A DNA stretch of 15,849 bases from contig JALNXH010000039.1 in NCBI GenBank assembly GCA_023230455.1, forward strand, positions 1 through 15,849. The letters run 5' to 3'. Below the pieces are notes generated by a model. The model saw only the letters and a program-made list of their open reading frames with translations. It ran no database searches and was not told the origin of the DNA. The stretch's first letter is position 1. Every line of letters begins with the position of its first letter. The translations under genes were made by a program, and so were the position numbers. Of the stretch, positions 1 to 7,486 are shown piece after piece. This DNA comes from Rhodocyclaceae bacterium (GTDB lineage: Bacteria > Pseudomonadota > Gammaproteobacteria > Burkholderiales > Rhodocyclaceae).

Positions 1-39
1 CTCTTCCTCGCTCAACACAATCTCCGCAGCAACTCGCAC
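1..39 (-). CDS. IS630-family transposase, N-terminal fragment (runs off the window)
   Basis: The visible 13 codons, from a GTG start, read VRVAAEIVLSEEE, which matches the usual opening of IS630-family transposases just before their helix-turn-helix region. The in-frame TAA upstream, with no other good start after it, and AGGAG 7 bases before the GTG fix the start. The DDE catalytic domain is outside the window, so it cannot be judged whether the element is active. The same start is present at the right end of the window. Confidence 0.75.
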   Translation of the reverse strand, partial: MRVAAEIVLSEEE

Positions 40-120
40 TCGCCCTCTCCTCGCTGTGATGAATTACAGCATTGGAGACACCTGATTTGTATAAGTTCCA
101 TCAAGAATAGAACGCTACAC
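1..120 (-). mobile_element. IS630-family insertion sequence, 5' (left) end only
   Basis: This is the transposase-proximal end of an insertion sequence that continues beyond the window. Bases 3-120, plus the CTAG at 120-123, are a perfect inverted copy of the right end of the window (121 bp in all). On the minus strand it holds a short non-coding leader, an AGGAGAGGG Shine-Dalgarno sequence and a GTG start leading into residues typical of the IS630-family transposase N-terminus. The element borders a TA inside CTAG; IS630-family elements are known to insert at TA, often within CTAG. The other terminus is outside the window, so terminal inverted repeats cannot be defined. Confidence 0.8.
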
Positions 121-123
121 TAG
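120..123. other. IS630 target-site remnant CTAG (left junction)
   Basis: CTAG marks the boundary between the insertion sequence and interior DNA. The TA at 121-122 would be one half of the two-base target duplication. The interior continues with G, consistent with insertion into CTAG. The outer partner TA is not in the window. Confidence 0.6.
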
Positions 124-133
124 GTGGGCCGCT

Positions 134-3100
134 TTGAGCGGCGCACCTTTTGACGTTGGCTGCGATGAAATTCTGTACCAGAGCGCGCGCACGCGGGTAT
201 TCCGCAGGCAATTGGCGGCGGGTATGTCAATTATCTGCAAGGAACCGCTCGGACCAAATGCGCTGGAGCGCTTGCGACACGAGTACAAGATGCTCACGCG
301 GCTGGCCGGCATCGCCGGTATCCCGAAAGTGGCGTCCGGACTCTCCCCTGCGAACGCCATCGCGTTTGAAGACGGCCACTATGTTTCGCTTGCCGAAAGC
401 GTAAAGGTCAAGCGACTGGACGTTACTGCGCTGTTGGCCCTCGCCCTGCAACTGGCCCGCATCGTTGTCGCTGTGCATAGGACCGGGGTCATCCACAAAG
501 ACATCAACCCCGGCAACATCCTGCTCGACGGCGCCAGGGCGATCCTGATCGATTACGACCTCGCCACCAGCTTCAGCGAAGAACGCCCCAGCTTTCTCCC
601 GGCCGGCGAAATCGCAGGTTCCCTGGCCTATCTCTCCCCTGAACAGACCGGCCGCACCGGGCGGACCGTGGATCAGCGCGCCGATCTATATGCACTGGGG
701 GTTACCCTCTACGAACTGGCGGTGGGCCACCCGCCCTTCGATGAGGAGGACCCGTTGCAACTCATCCATGATCATCTGGCTCGGGTACCGGTTCCACCGC
801 TTAGGCTGGAAGCGGGGATTCCTGCGGGATTGTCCGAAGTCATCATGCGGCTGCTGGAGAAAGAGCCTGATCAGCGCTACCAAAGCGCCGAAGGGCTGGC
901 GCGGGATCTGTGGCGGCTCAACGACATGCAGGCGAAGGGAGAGCGCGGGACATTTCCGCTCGGCGAGCGTGATTTTCCGCTGCGCTTGCAGCCGCCGTCG
1001 CGGCTGGTAGGCCGCGAGAGTGAAATCGCGGTGTTACGGACCGTCTTTGAGCGCGCGCTGCAAGGTGTCGGCTGCGTTCTGGTCGCGGGTGCGCCGGGAG
1101 TGGGCAAGAGCGCATTGATCAACGAATTGCGGCCGATGGTGGCGACACGGCGCGGCTGGTTCGTATCCGGCAAGTTCGACCAGTATCGTCCCGATGCCCC
1201 GTCGGCACCGCGTCAGATACTGTGTGCCATTGGCCGTCTGCTCCTGGCCGAACCGGAGGCGGTCTTGGTGGAGGAGCGCGCGCGGATTCTCGCTGCGCTG
1301 GGCACCAATGCGGCGCTGATTACGGCGCTCTCCCCGGAGTTCGCCGTTCTGCTCGGAGTGCAGCCGGAGGTTGTGTCAAGCGATCCCACTGAAGCGCAAC
1401 ACAGGGCGCAGCGCGCCTGGGTGGACCTGCTGCGCGCGATTGCCTCGCCGGCCCGGCCGCTGGTCTTGCTGCTGGACGACCTGCAATGGGCGGCGGCATC
1501 TTCGATCCGCGCGATCGATGGGGTGTTGACCGCCGATAATTTGCATGGCGTATTGCTGGCAGGAACCTATCGCGATACCGAGGTGGACGCGACCCATATT
1601 CTGTCCGCCATGCTGCCGCGCTGGTCGCAACTCGATGCGGCGCCGCAATGGATGCGGCTGCAGAACCTGCCGCCGGCGGATGTCGCTTCCCTGCTGCGCG
1701 ACATGCTGCGCCTGTCGCCGGCGGAAGCCGCCCGACTGGCGGACGCCGTGGGCGTTCGTACCGTCGGAAACCCGTACGACACGATAGAACTGGTCAACGC
1801 CTTGCGCCGCGACGGTGCGCTGGTACTCGGCGAAGAGGGGTGGGGATGGGACGCATCCACGATCCGCCGCTTTATAGGCGAGGGCGAAGTGGTGGATCTC
1901 CTCACTGCACGCATCGCCCGTCTGCCTCCGGCTGCACAGTCCCTGCTCGAAACCATGGCCTGTATCGGCGGCGAAGTCGGATTCGGCGTGATCCAGGCGG
2001 CAACTGGTCTCTCGGCAACGGCGCTGGAGGAGACAATCGCTCCGGCGCTGGAGGATGGATTGCTGGTGATGGCACACGGCGAGCATATAAATGCCGCCCG
2101 TGCATTATGTTTTCGCCATGACCGGGTGCAGCAGGCGGTCTATGCCCGCTTTGATATCCAACGCCGACAGGCGGCGCACCTGGCCATCGCGCGGCGGCTG
2201 GCGGTGCGGCCCGAGTTTGAGACCCTTGCGGCGGATCAGTACCTGCCGGCAATTGGCCTGCTGGCGGAAACGGATGAACGCCGCAGTGTCGCCATGCTGC
2301 TGTACGAGGCCGCGGTGAAGGCGCGGCAACGGGTAAGTTTCGAGACGGCCGGACGGTTATTGACCGCCGCGCTTGCCCTTTTGAACACGGCGGGAGTCGC
2401 CGCCGACCCGCTGCTTGCGGTGATCGAAATCGAGCTTCACGCCGCGCTGTACTGTCTCGGTCACCTCGACGAGGCGGACGTCGTGTACCGTTCGCTGGTT
2501 GGTCGCGAACTTGCTCCGGTGACGCTGGCTGAGCCGGGCAGCATCCAGATCAACAGCCTGACCAACCGCGGCCGACTGGAGGACGCCTTGGCGCTCGGCC
2601 TAGATCTGCTGCGGCAACTCGGGCTGGCAACACCCGACGCCAATGGCGGCGCCGACATTCTTGAACAGCTCGGCTTCCTCAACCGGTGGGTTGACGCCAA
2701 TAGTTGGGCCGCCGATCAACAGCGGCCGGAAATCAGCGATCCCCAGGTGATCGCCGCCGCCCGGTTGATCAATCGTTTGATGCCTCCGGCCTCGTTCTGC
2801 GATTTCAAGACCATGCTTTGGCTGATTCTGGAAAGCCAGCGGCTGTGGGCCGAACACGGTCCTTGCGCGCCCCTGGTGGCCAGCCTCAGCTGTTCCTGCG
2901 TGGCGACAATCGCACTGGGGCAGGACTTCCGCTGCGGCTACGCTATCGTGCGCCATGTTCTGGCGATCGGCGAGGCCCGCGGCTACGAGCCGGAGACCTC
3001 GCAAGCGCGTTTTTTGTATACGGTCAGCGCAGGGCACTGGTTTGAACTGCTGGAGGACGATCTACTCCACGCGCAAAAAGCCCACGAAGGATTGGTGCGT

Positions 3101-5050
3101 GGCGGCGATCTGCAAATGGCCTGCTGGAACTACTATCCATCGCTTGCCGCCGCGCTGGACTGCGCGCCGACGCTGGAGAGCTACGCGGCGGAAATCAATG
3201 CCGCGCTCGCCTTTGCCGAACGCACCGGCAATGACTACGCTACCGCCACGTTCCTCAGCCACCGCCAACTGTTACGAGCGCTGCGTGGCGAGACCAATGC
3301 TCCCGGCAGTTTCACCGACGGCAGTTTCGACGAAGAGGCGCATCGTGCCGCGGTCAGCGCCAATACCTTGGCGGGCGGCTACTACCATGTCAATCGCGCC
3401 TTGGCGGCTGCGCTGTTCGACGACAATGATGAACTCGCCGTGCACGCCGCCGCGGCGATGTCGCTGGTGGTGTACATCGGTCACATGTATGGTGCGGCCC
3501 TGGCCCATCTGCTGCAAGCCTTGGCTTTGGCCCAGCGTGCCCACACCGCCGCTGCGGAGCAGCTTCCGGCGTTGTTGGCCGAGTTCGATGACCATCGTGA
3601 TTGGCTGGCGCGCCGCGCTGCCGACGCGCCGGGCAACTTCAGGCACTTGCTGAAATGGCTCGATGCTGAGCGAGCCTGGGTTGTTGACGGTTTTCGGGAC
3701 GCGGCGTGCGCTTTCGACGCCGCATTGCGCGAGGTCGATCCGCAACAGCGCCCCTGGCACCGGGCGCTGATCAGCGAACGTGCCGGCCGGTTCAACTTGG
3801 CCTATGGACTCGAGGATTGCGGACGCAAACTGCTGGCGCAGGCCAGCCGTTTTTACGAAGCCTGGGGCGCCAGCGCCAAAGTACGGCAGCTGGAAAATCG
3901 CTACACGTTTTTGAATAATGGTTCCCGCCCGCTTTGCCTGGAAGCCGGGCAAAGCGGCAAGACCGCCATCTCTGCCGGCAGTCTCGATCTGCTGGGTATT
4001 CTGCGGGCTTCCCATGTCCTCAGTTCGGAGACCAGCATGGCGCGACTTAAGGCACGCGTCGGCGCGCTGCTCGGCGAAATGACCGGCGCCACCTGCGTAT
4101 TGCTCGTGCTGCGACAGGAGGAAGAGGAAGGCGGAGAATGGTTTCTATCGGCAGTGGCGGATGAGGACCTCATCCCGCTGGAGGAAGCCACTGCGCGCTG
4201 CCTGCTGCCGCTGACCGTGTTCCGCTACGCCGAACGTACCCGCGAAGCGCTGCTGATCGAAGATGCCGTGCGCGACGAGCGCTTCGCCCGCGATCCCTAT
4301 CTGTCCGGGCTTGAATACTGCTCCATGCTGGCCGTTCCCATCCTCAACCAAGGCCTGTTGCGCGCCGTCCTGCTGCTGGAGAACCGGCTCAGTCGTGGCG
4401 CCTTCTCGGCCGGTCGACTCGACGCCATCATGCTCATCGCCGGACAACTCGCCGTCTCCCTCGACAATGCCTTGCTGTATGACTCGCTGGAGCGCAAGGT
4501 GATAGAGCGAACCAATGATCTCAAACTCGCCAACCTCAGGCTGGAGGCTCTGAGCATGACCGATTCGCTCACCGGCCTGGCCAACCGGCGCTGTTTCGAT
4601 GACATGATCGCCGCCGAATGGCAGCGTGCGATACGGCCGCAAACATCCATTGGTGTCGCCATGATCGACATCGATCACTTCAAGCGTTACAACGACCGCT
4701 ATGGACATCTGGGCGGCGACGAATGCCTGCGCCGCGTGGCCCGGGTGCTGCGCGACAGCGTTCGCGGCGGTAACGATCTGGTCGCGCGCTATGGCGGCGA
4801 AGAATTTATCATTGTGCTGCCCGGCGCCGACCTTGCCGCGGTCCTTCCGGTGGCCGAACGGGCGCGCGCTGCGGTCGAAGCGCTCAAAGAGCCGCATGAA
4901 AAATCCGCCTATGGCGTCGTCACCATCAGCGTCGGCATCGCCGCCATGGTGCCGACGAAACAAATAGATGCCGGAGCGCTCGTCCAGCGGGCCGACGCAG
5001 CGCTCTACCGCGCCAAGAAGAACGGCCGCAATCGGATCGCAGGCGACTAG
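134..5050 (+). CDS. Ser/Thr kinase-like / AAA ATPase / GAF / GGDEF multidomain signalling protein
   Basis: This is a 1638-residue cytoplasmic sensor-transducer predicted to end in c-di-GMP synthesis. A protein-kinase-like domain (about 1-265) has the beta3 Lys K36, catalytic loop HKDINPGN (121-128), D140 in DYD replacing DFG, and a SPEQTGR activation segment, as usual in this large-ATPase family; its Gly loop is not recognisable. An AAA/STAND-type ATPase follows, with Walker A GAPGVGKS (319-326) and Walker B LLLDDLQW near 450. Next come a long alpha-helical, TPR-like region (about 600-1270), a GAF domain (about 1300-1455), a signalling helix, and a GGDEF domain from about 1475 with an intact GGEEF (1554-1558). 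The TTG at 134 is the only usable start: the frame closes with TAA at 92-94 and has no ATG or GTG in between. AGGTGGG at 122-128 could serve as ribosome binding site. Because the IS lies 11 bases upstream, the native N-terminus and promoter may have been lost. Family members often end in a histidine kinase; here the output is GGDEF. Confidence 0.88.
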   Translation: MSGAPFDVGCDEILYQSARTRVFRRQLAAGMSIICKEPLGPNALERLRHEYKMLTRLAGIAGIPKVASGLSPANAIAFEDGHYVSLAESVKVKRLDVTALLALALQLARIVVAVHRTGVIHKDINPGNILLDGARAILIDYDLATSFSEERPSFLPAGEIAGSLAYLSPEQTGRTGRTVDQRADLYALGVTLYELAVGHPPFDEEDPLQLIHDHLARVPVPPLRLEAGIPAGLSEVIMRLLEKEPDQRYQSAEGLARDLWRLNDMQAKGERGTFPLGERDFPLRLQPPSRLVGRESEIAVLRTVFERALQGVGCVLVAGAPGVGKSALINELRPMVATRRGWFVSGKFDQYRPDAPSAPRQILCAIGRLLLAEPEAVLVEERARILAALGTNAALITALSPEFAVLLGVQPEVVSSDPTEAQHRAQRAWVDLLRAIASPARPLVLLLDDLQWAAASSIRAIDGVLTADNLHGVLLAGTYRDTEVDATHILSAMLPRWSQLDAAPQWMRLQNLPPADVASLLRDMLRLSPAEAARLADAVGVRTVGNPYDTIELVNALRRDGALVLGEEGWGWDASTIRRFIGEGEVVDLLTARIARLPPAAQSLLETMACIGGEVGFGVIQAATGLSATALEETIAPALEDGLLVMAHGEHINAARALCFRHDRVQQAVYARFDIQRRQAAHLAIARRLAVRPEFETLAADQYLPAIGLLAETDERRSVAMLLYEAAVKARQRVSFETAGRLLTAALALLNTAGVAADPLLAVIEIELHAALYCLGHLDEADVVYRSLVGRELAPVTLAEPGSIQINSLTNRGRLEDALALGLDLLRQLGLATPDANGGADILEQLGFLNRWVDANSWAADQQRPEISDPQVIAAARLINRLMPPASFCDFKTMLWLILESQRLWAEHGPCAPLVASLSCSCVATIALGQDFRCGYAIVRHVLAIGEARGYEPETSQARFLYTVSAGHWFELLEDDLLHAQKAHEGLVRGGDLQMACWNYYPSLAAALDCAPTLESYAAEINAALAFAERTGNDYATATFLSHRQLLRALRGETNAPGSFTDGSFDEEAHRAAVSANTLAGGYYHVNRALAAALFDDNDELAVHAAAAMSLVVYIGHMYGAALAHLLQALALAQRAHTAAAEQLPALLAEFDDHRDWLARRAADAPGNFRHLLKWLDAERAWVVDGFRDAACAFDAALREVDPQQRPWHRALISERAGRFNLAYGLEDCGRKLLAQASRFYEAWGASAKVRQLENRYTFLNNGSRPLCLEAGQSGKTAISAGSLDLLGILRASHVLSSETSMARLKARVGALLGEMTGATCVLLVLRQEEEEGGEWFLSAVADEDLIPLEEATARCLLPLTVFRYAERTREALLIEDAVRDERFARDPYLSGLEYCSMLAVPILNQGLLRAVLLLENRLSRGAFSAGRLDAIMLIAGQLAVSLDNALLYDSLERKVIERTNDLKLANLRLEALSMTDSLTGLANRRCFDDMIAAEWQRAIRPQTSIGVAMIDIDHFKRYNDRYGHLGGDECLRRVARVLRDSVRGGNDLVARYGGEEFIIVLPGADLAAVLPVAERARAAVEALKEPHEKSAYGVVTISVGIAAMVPTKQIDAGALVQRADAALYRAKKNGRNRIAGD

Positions 5051-5125
5051 GCACAACCGGTTGGCGCGGGGGCGATACGCTCGCTTCTCGGCGACGAACG
5101 GAATCAACGAATACCGTCCGCAAGC

Positions 5126-5172
5126 GCGTCGAAATGCGCGCCCGTCAAATCGAGAGCCCTCCTTCGACAGGC
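5126..5172. repeat. Degenerate copy of the palindromic repeat at 6137-6207
   Basis: The stretch beginning TCGAAATGCGCGC at 5129 and ending in CTTCGACAGGC resembles the loop and right arm of the repeat at 6137-6207 (the first 13 bases are identical, then there are scattered changes). The palindrome arms are eroded. It sits between the kinase gene and the SDR gene, so the two copies flank the SDR gene in the same orientation. Confidence 0.5.
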
Positions 5173-5224
5173 GCACGATACCGACTGGCGCACCGGCTGG
5201 GTTGCAGGAGCGCAGCGCGGGATT

Positions 5225-5250
5225 GAGGCCGGCGCTTCGTCGCCGGCCTC
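5225..5250 (+). terminator. Hairpin, weak candidate terminator between convergent genes
   Basis: GAGGCCGGCG (5225-5234) and CGCCGGCCTC (5241-5250) form a perfect 10-bp GC-rich stem with the loop CTTCGT. On the plus strand a short T run (5256-5259) follows after six bases, so it may end transcription coming from the kinase gene. On the minus strand it lies 7 bases past the SDR stop but has no T tract. It may simply protect the 3' end of the SDR transcript. Confidence 0.5.
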
Positions 5251-5257
5251 GGCGCTT

Positions 5258-6094
5258 TTACCCGCCGAGAAATTCCTTGGTCGCCGCCATTGCATCGACG
5301 CCGAACGATCCCTGGGTCACCGCCGTCGAACCGCCGTCCACCGGTAGCGCCACGCCGGTAATGAATGTCGACGAGTCGCTGGCGAGGAACACCGCAGCTT
5401 CGGCGATGTCGCGCGGCTGGCCGACGCGGCCGATGGGTTGCACCGAACCGAAGCGCTGGGCAAGGAATTCGAGGAATTCCTCGGCGCGTTCTTTCGGCAC
5501 GCCGAACGCGTTGGGCATGATCGGCGTCATGATGATGCCGGGGCAGATGGCGTTGGAGCGGATGCCGAACGGGCCGAGTTCGGCGGTCGCCTGCCGCACG
5601 ATGCCAATCACCGCATGCTTGGCGACGGTGTAGGCGGCGGCGCTCCAGCCGCCCTGTAGACCGGCGGCGCTGGAGGTGGAGATGATCGAGCCACCGCTGC
5701 CCTGCTTCTTGAATTGGTTCGCCGCATATTTGTGGCCTGACATCACCGAGCGGGCGAGCAGCACCATGGTGCGGTCGAAGCCTTCGGCGGAGAGGTCGGT
5801 CATCGGCGAGAAATCGCCGGGGGCGCCGGCATTGTTGAACATCGTGTCCAGCCGGCCGAAGCGGTCGACCGCCGTCTGTACCAGCGCGCCGATCGCTGCA
5901 TCGTCGGTGACGTCGGTACGGACATACAGTACGTCCTTCGGGAAGCGCGCCTGGAGCGCCGCGCCCGCGGCATCTTGGATGTCGCCGACGACGACGCGGG
6001 CGCCTTCGGCAACGAACAGTTCGACGCTCGCCAGGCCCATGCCGCTGGTGCCGCCGGTGATGACCGCCACTTTTCCTTCGAGTCTTCCTGCCAT
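5258..6094 (-). CDS. SDR-family NAD(P)-dependent oxidoreductase
   Basis: This is a 278-residue classical short-chain dehydrogenase/reductase, expected to oxidise a secondary alcohol or reduce a ketone in the cytoplasm. The Rossmann motif TGGTSGMG is at 13-20, NNAG at 87-90, the catalytic Ser is S142, and YTVAK at 155-159 supplies Tyr and Lys. Asp38 at the end of beta2 favours NAD(H). The usual helix-alpha4 Asn of the catalytic tetrad appears to be Leu113 (in MVLLARSV). The ATG at 6092-6094 has AGGAG six bases upstream. The gene follows the OYE gene on the same strand, but a terminator and a palindromic repeat lie between them, so it probably has its own promoter or is only partly read through. 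The substrate is unknown; steroid, cyclic alcohol or aromatic metabolism are all possible. Confidence 0.88.
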   Translation of the reverse strand: MAGRLEGKVAVITGGTSGMGLASVELFVAEGARVVVGDIQDAAGAALQARFPKDVLYVRTDVTDDAAIGALVQTAVDRFGRLDTMFNNAGAPGDFSPMTDLSAEGFDRTMVLLARSVMSGHKYAANQFKKQGSGGSIISTSSAAGLQGGWSAAAYTVAKHAVIGIVRQATAELGPFGIRSNAICPGIIMTPIMPNAFGVPKERAEEFLEFLAQRFGSVQPIGRVGQPRDIAEAAVFLASDSSTFITGVALPVDGGSTAVTQGSFGVDAMAATKEFLGG

Positions 6095-6136
6095 TTTCGT
6101 CTCCTGTGTTTTGCGTTAGGGAAGTGCTGACTAAGT

Positions 6137-6207
6137 CCGTTCGCATTGAGCTTGTCGAAATGCGCGCGCGTAAAAATCAAGGGCTTCGACAAGCTCAGCC
6201 CGAACGG
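6137..6207. repeat. REP-like palindromic repeat
   Basis: The arms CCGTTCG + GAGCTTGTCGAA (6137-6143, 6148-6159) pair perfectly with TTCGACAAGCTC + CGAACGG (6185-6196, 6201-6207). They are separated by an unpaired internal CATT/AGCC bulge and a 25-base loop. The core TTCGACAAGCTC is familiar as a dispersed palindrome in many proteobacterial genomes. It lies between the OYE terminator and the SDR start, so it would be in the 5' leader or promoter region of the SDR gene. Confidence 0.7.
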
Positions 6208-6246
6208 TGGGTGCTTGTTCAGTGTTCCGTCAGATGCTCCAAACAA

Positions 6247-6270
6247 AAAAGCGGACCGGGGTCCGCTTTT
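6247..6270 (-). terminator. Intrinsic terminator after the OYE gene
   Basis: AAAAGCGGAC (6247-6256) and GTCCGCTTTT (6261-6270) form a perfect 10-bp stem with a four-base loop. On the minus strand the stem is followed by a T-rich tract (TTTTTTG), 17 bases past the OYE stop. This should close the pump-VOC-OYE transcription unit. The T run on the plus-strand side also makes it potentially bidirectional. Confidence 0.8.
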
Positions 6271-6287
6271 CCTTGCCGGCTACAACC

Positions 6288-7376
6288 TCAGGCCGCTTCC
6301 GGATAGTCTGCATAGCCCTTCTCGCCGCCGGCGTAGAACACGGCCATGTCCACCGGTGCCAGGGGAAGGCCTTCCTTCATGCGGCGCACCAGGTCGGGGT
6401 TGGGGATGAAGTTCTTGCCGAAGGCCACCAAGTCGGCCTGGCCGCGCTTGAGGACGGCCTCGGCCTTTTCCTGGTCGAAGCTGCCGCAGGCGATCAGCGC
6501 GCCGTTGTAGGCCTTGCGCAGCGCGGGCAGCAGCGGGTTGGTGTTGTCGTGGATCCAGTTTGTGCCTTGGTCGAACAGGTGCAGGAAGCCGATCTTGCGG
6601 CGTTGCAACTGGTCGGCGATGTAGGTGTAGGTGCCCAGCGGATCGGCGTCGGGGACCATGTCGTTGAAGTTGCCGTAGGGCGATTGGCGTACGCTGATGC
6701 AGCCCGGCGCATACACTTTGCTGACGGCGTCCACGACGTCTAGGGTGAGGCGGAAACGGTTTTCCAGCGAGCCGCCGTAGATGTCGGTGCGGTCGTTGAG
6801 CGTCGGGCAGCGGAACTGGTCGAGCAGATAGCCGTTGGCGGCATGGATCTCGACGCCGTCGAAGCCGGCCAGCTTGGCCATCCGCGCCGACTGGGCGAAG
6901 TCCTCGATAGTGGTCTTGATGTCGGCCAGGGTGGCGGCCACCGGCTGTTCGCAGGCGGCGATGGCGACACCGCCGTCCGGGCCGTTGATGAAAGTCTTGA
7001 CCTTGGCGGTCTTGGCGGACACGCCGAGCGGCGGCAGACCGTTCAGGTTCAGGCTGGAATGGGCGATGCGGCCGACGTGCCAGATCTGGGCGAAGATTTT
7101 TCCGCCGGCCTTATGCACGGCGTCGGTGACGGCGCTGAAGCTTTCGGCATGGCGTTCGCTCCACAGTGCCGGGGTGTTCACATAGCCTCGGGCGCGGTCG
7201 GAAACGGGTAACGCTTCGGTGATGATCAGCCCGGCGCTGGCGCGCTGGGCGTAATACTTGACCATCAGCGGGGTCGCTACCGGGTCGGCATGGACAGCGC
7301 GGCAACGCGTCATCGGTGCCATCACGATGCGGTTGTTCAGGGTGAGGGTGTTGTTGCTGAAAGCGTCGAAGAGCAT
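6288..7376 (-). CDS. Old Yellow Enzyme family FMN-dependent alkene reductase (NemA-like)
   Basis: This 362-residue TIM-barrel flavoprotein should use NAD(P)H to reduce activated C=C bonds (enones, maleimides, quinones) or nitro compounds in the cytoplasm. Visible family marks are MAPMTR with Thr23 near FMN, QIWHVGR (Trp99, His100), the substrate-binding His178/Asn181 with catalytic Tyr183 in EIHAANGYL, DIYGGSLENR (199-207), Arg230 in SVRQSPYG, and a C-terminal GGEKGYADYP resembling NemA. Small departures from the usual pattern are Arg189 after DQF, where Leu is common, and Gln231 where RLSP is usual. The ATG at 7374-7376 has GGAG shortly upstream. It follows the VOC gene by 110 bases on the same strand and precedes a strong terminator, so it is likely the last gene of the pump operon. 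The length is normal for the family. Confidence 0.92.
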   Translation of the reverse strand: MLFDAFSNNTLTLNNRIVMAPMTRCRAVHADPVATPLMVKYYAQRASAGLIITEALPVSDRARGYVNTPALWSERHAESFSAVTDAVHKAGGKIFAQIWHVGRIAHSSLNLNGLPPLGVSAKTAKVKTFINGPDGGVAIAACEQPVAATLADIKTTIEDFAQSARMAKLAGFDGVEIHAANGYLLDQFRCPTLNDRTDIYGGSLENRFRLTLDVVDAVSKVYAPGCISVRQSPYGNFNDMVPDADPLGTYTYIADQLQRRKIGFLHLFDQGTNWIHDNTNPLLPALRKAYNGALIACGSFDQEKAEAVLKRGQADLVAFGKNFIPNPDLVRRMKEGLPLAPVDMAVFYAGGEKGYADYPEAA

Positions 7377-7486
7377 CTGGAACTCCGTTGAAGAGAAGGT
7401 GTACGGCGAGCCGGGGACTGAGTTTTAGCTTGCCAGCTTAGCGTCTGAGGTGGGACGCGGGAACTCCCAAGGCGGGGGGTTGGCGG

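Noticed and set aside
64..95. Inward promoter in the left IS end (TATAAG at 90-95) driving the kinase gene
   Set aside because: No -35 element is found at suitable spacing (TTGGAG gives only 12 bases, TTACAG 20), and the TG before the -10 is one base out of place for an extended -10.
5054..5063. CAACCGGTTG palindrome just after the kinase stop
   Set aside because: It is only 10 bases, with no T tract and no repeat elsewhere in the window; chance is sufficient.
4145..5176. Long minus-strand open frame antisense to the GAF/GGDEF region
   Set aside because: The plus strand encodes a clear conserved domain here; the antisense product has no recognisable motif and is a by-product of high GC.
7377..7486. 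Possible terminator or small gene between the VOC and OYE genes
   Set aside because: No stable hairpin with a T tract and no ORF with a ribosome site were seen; it is treated as a plain intergenic spacer.
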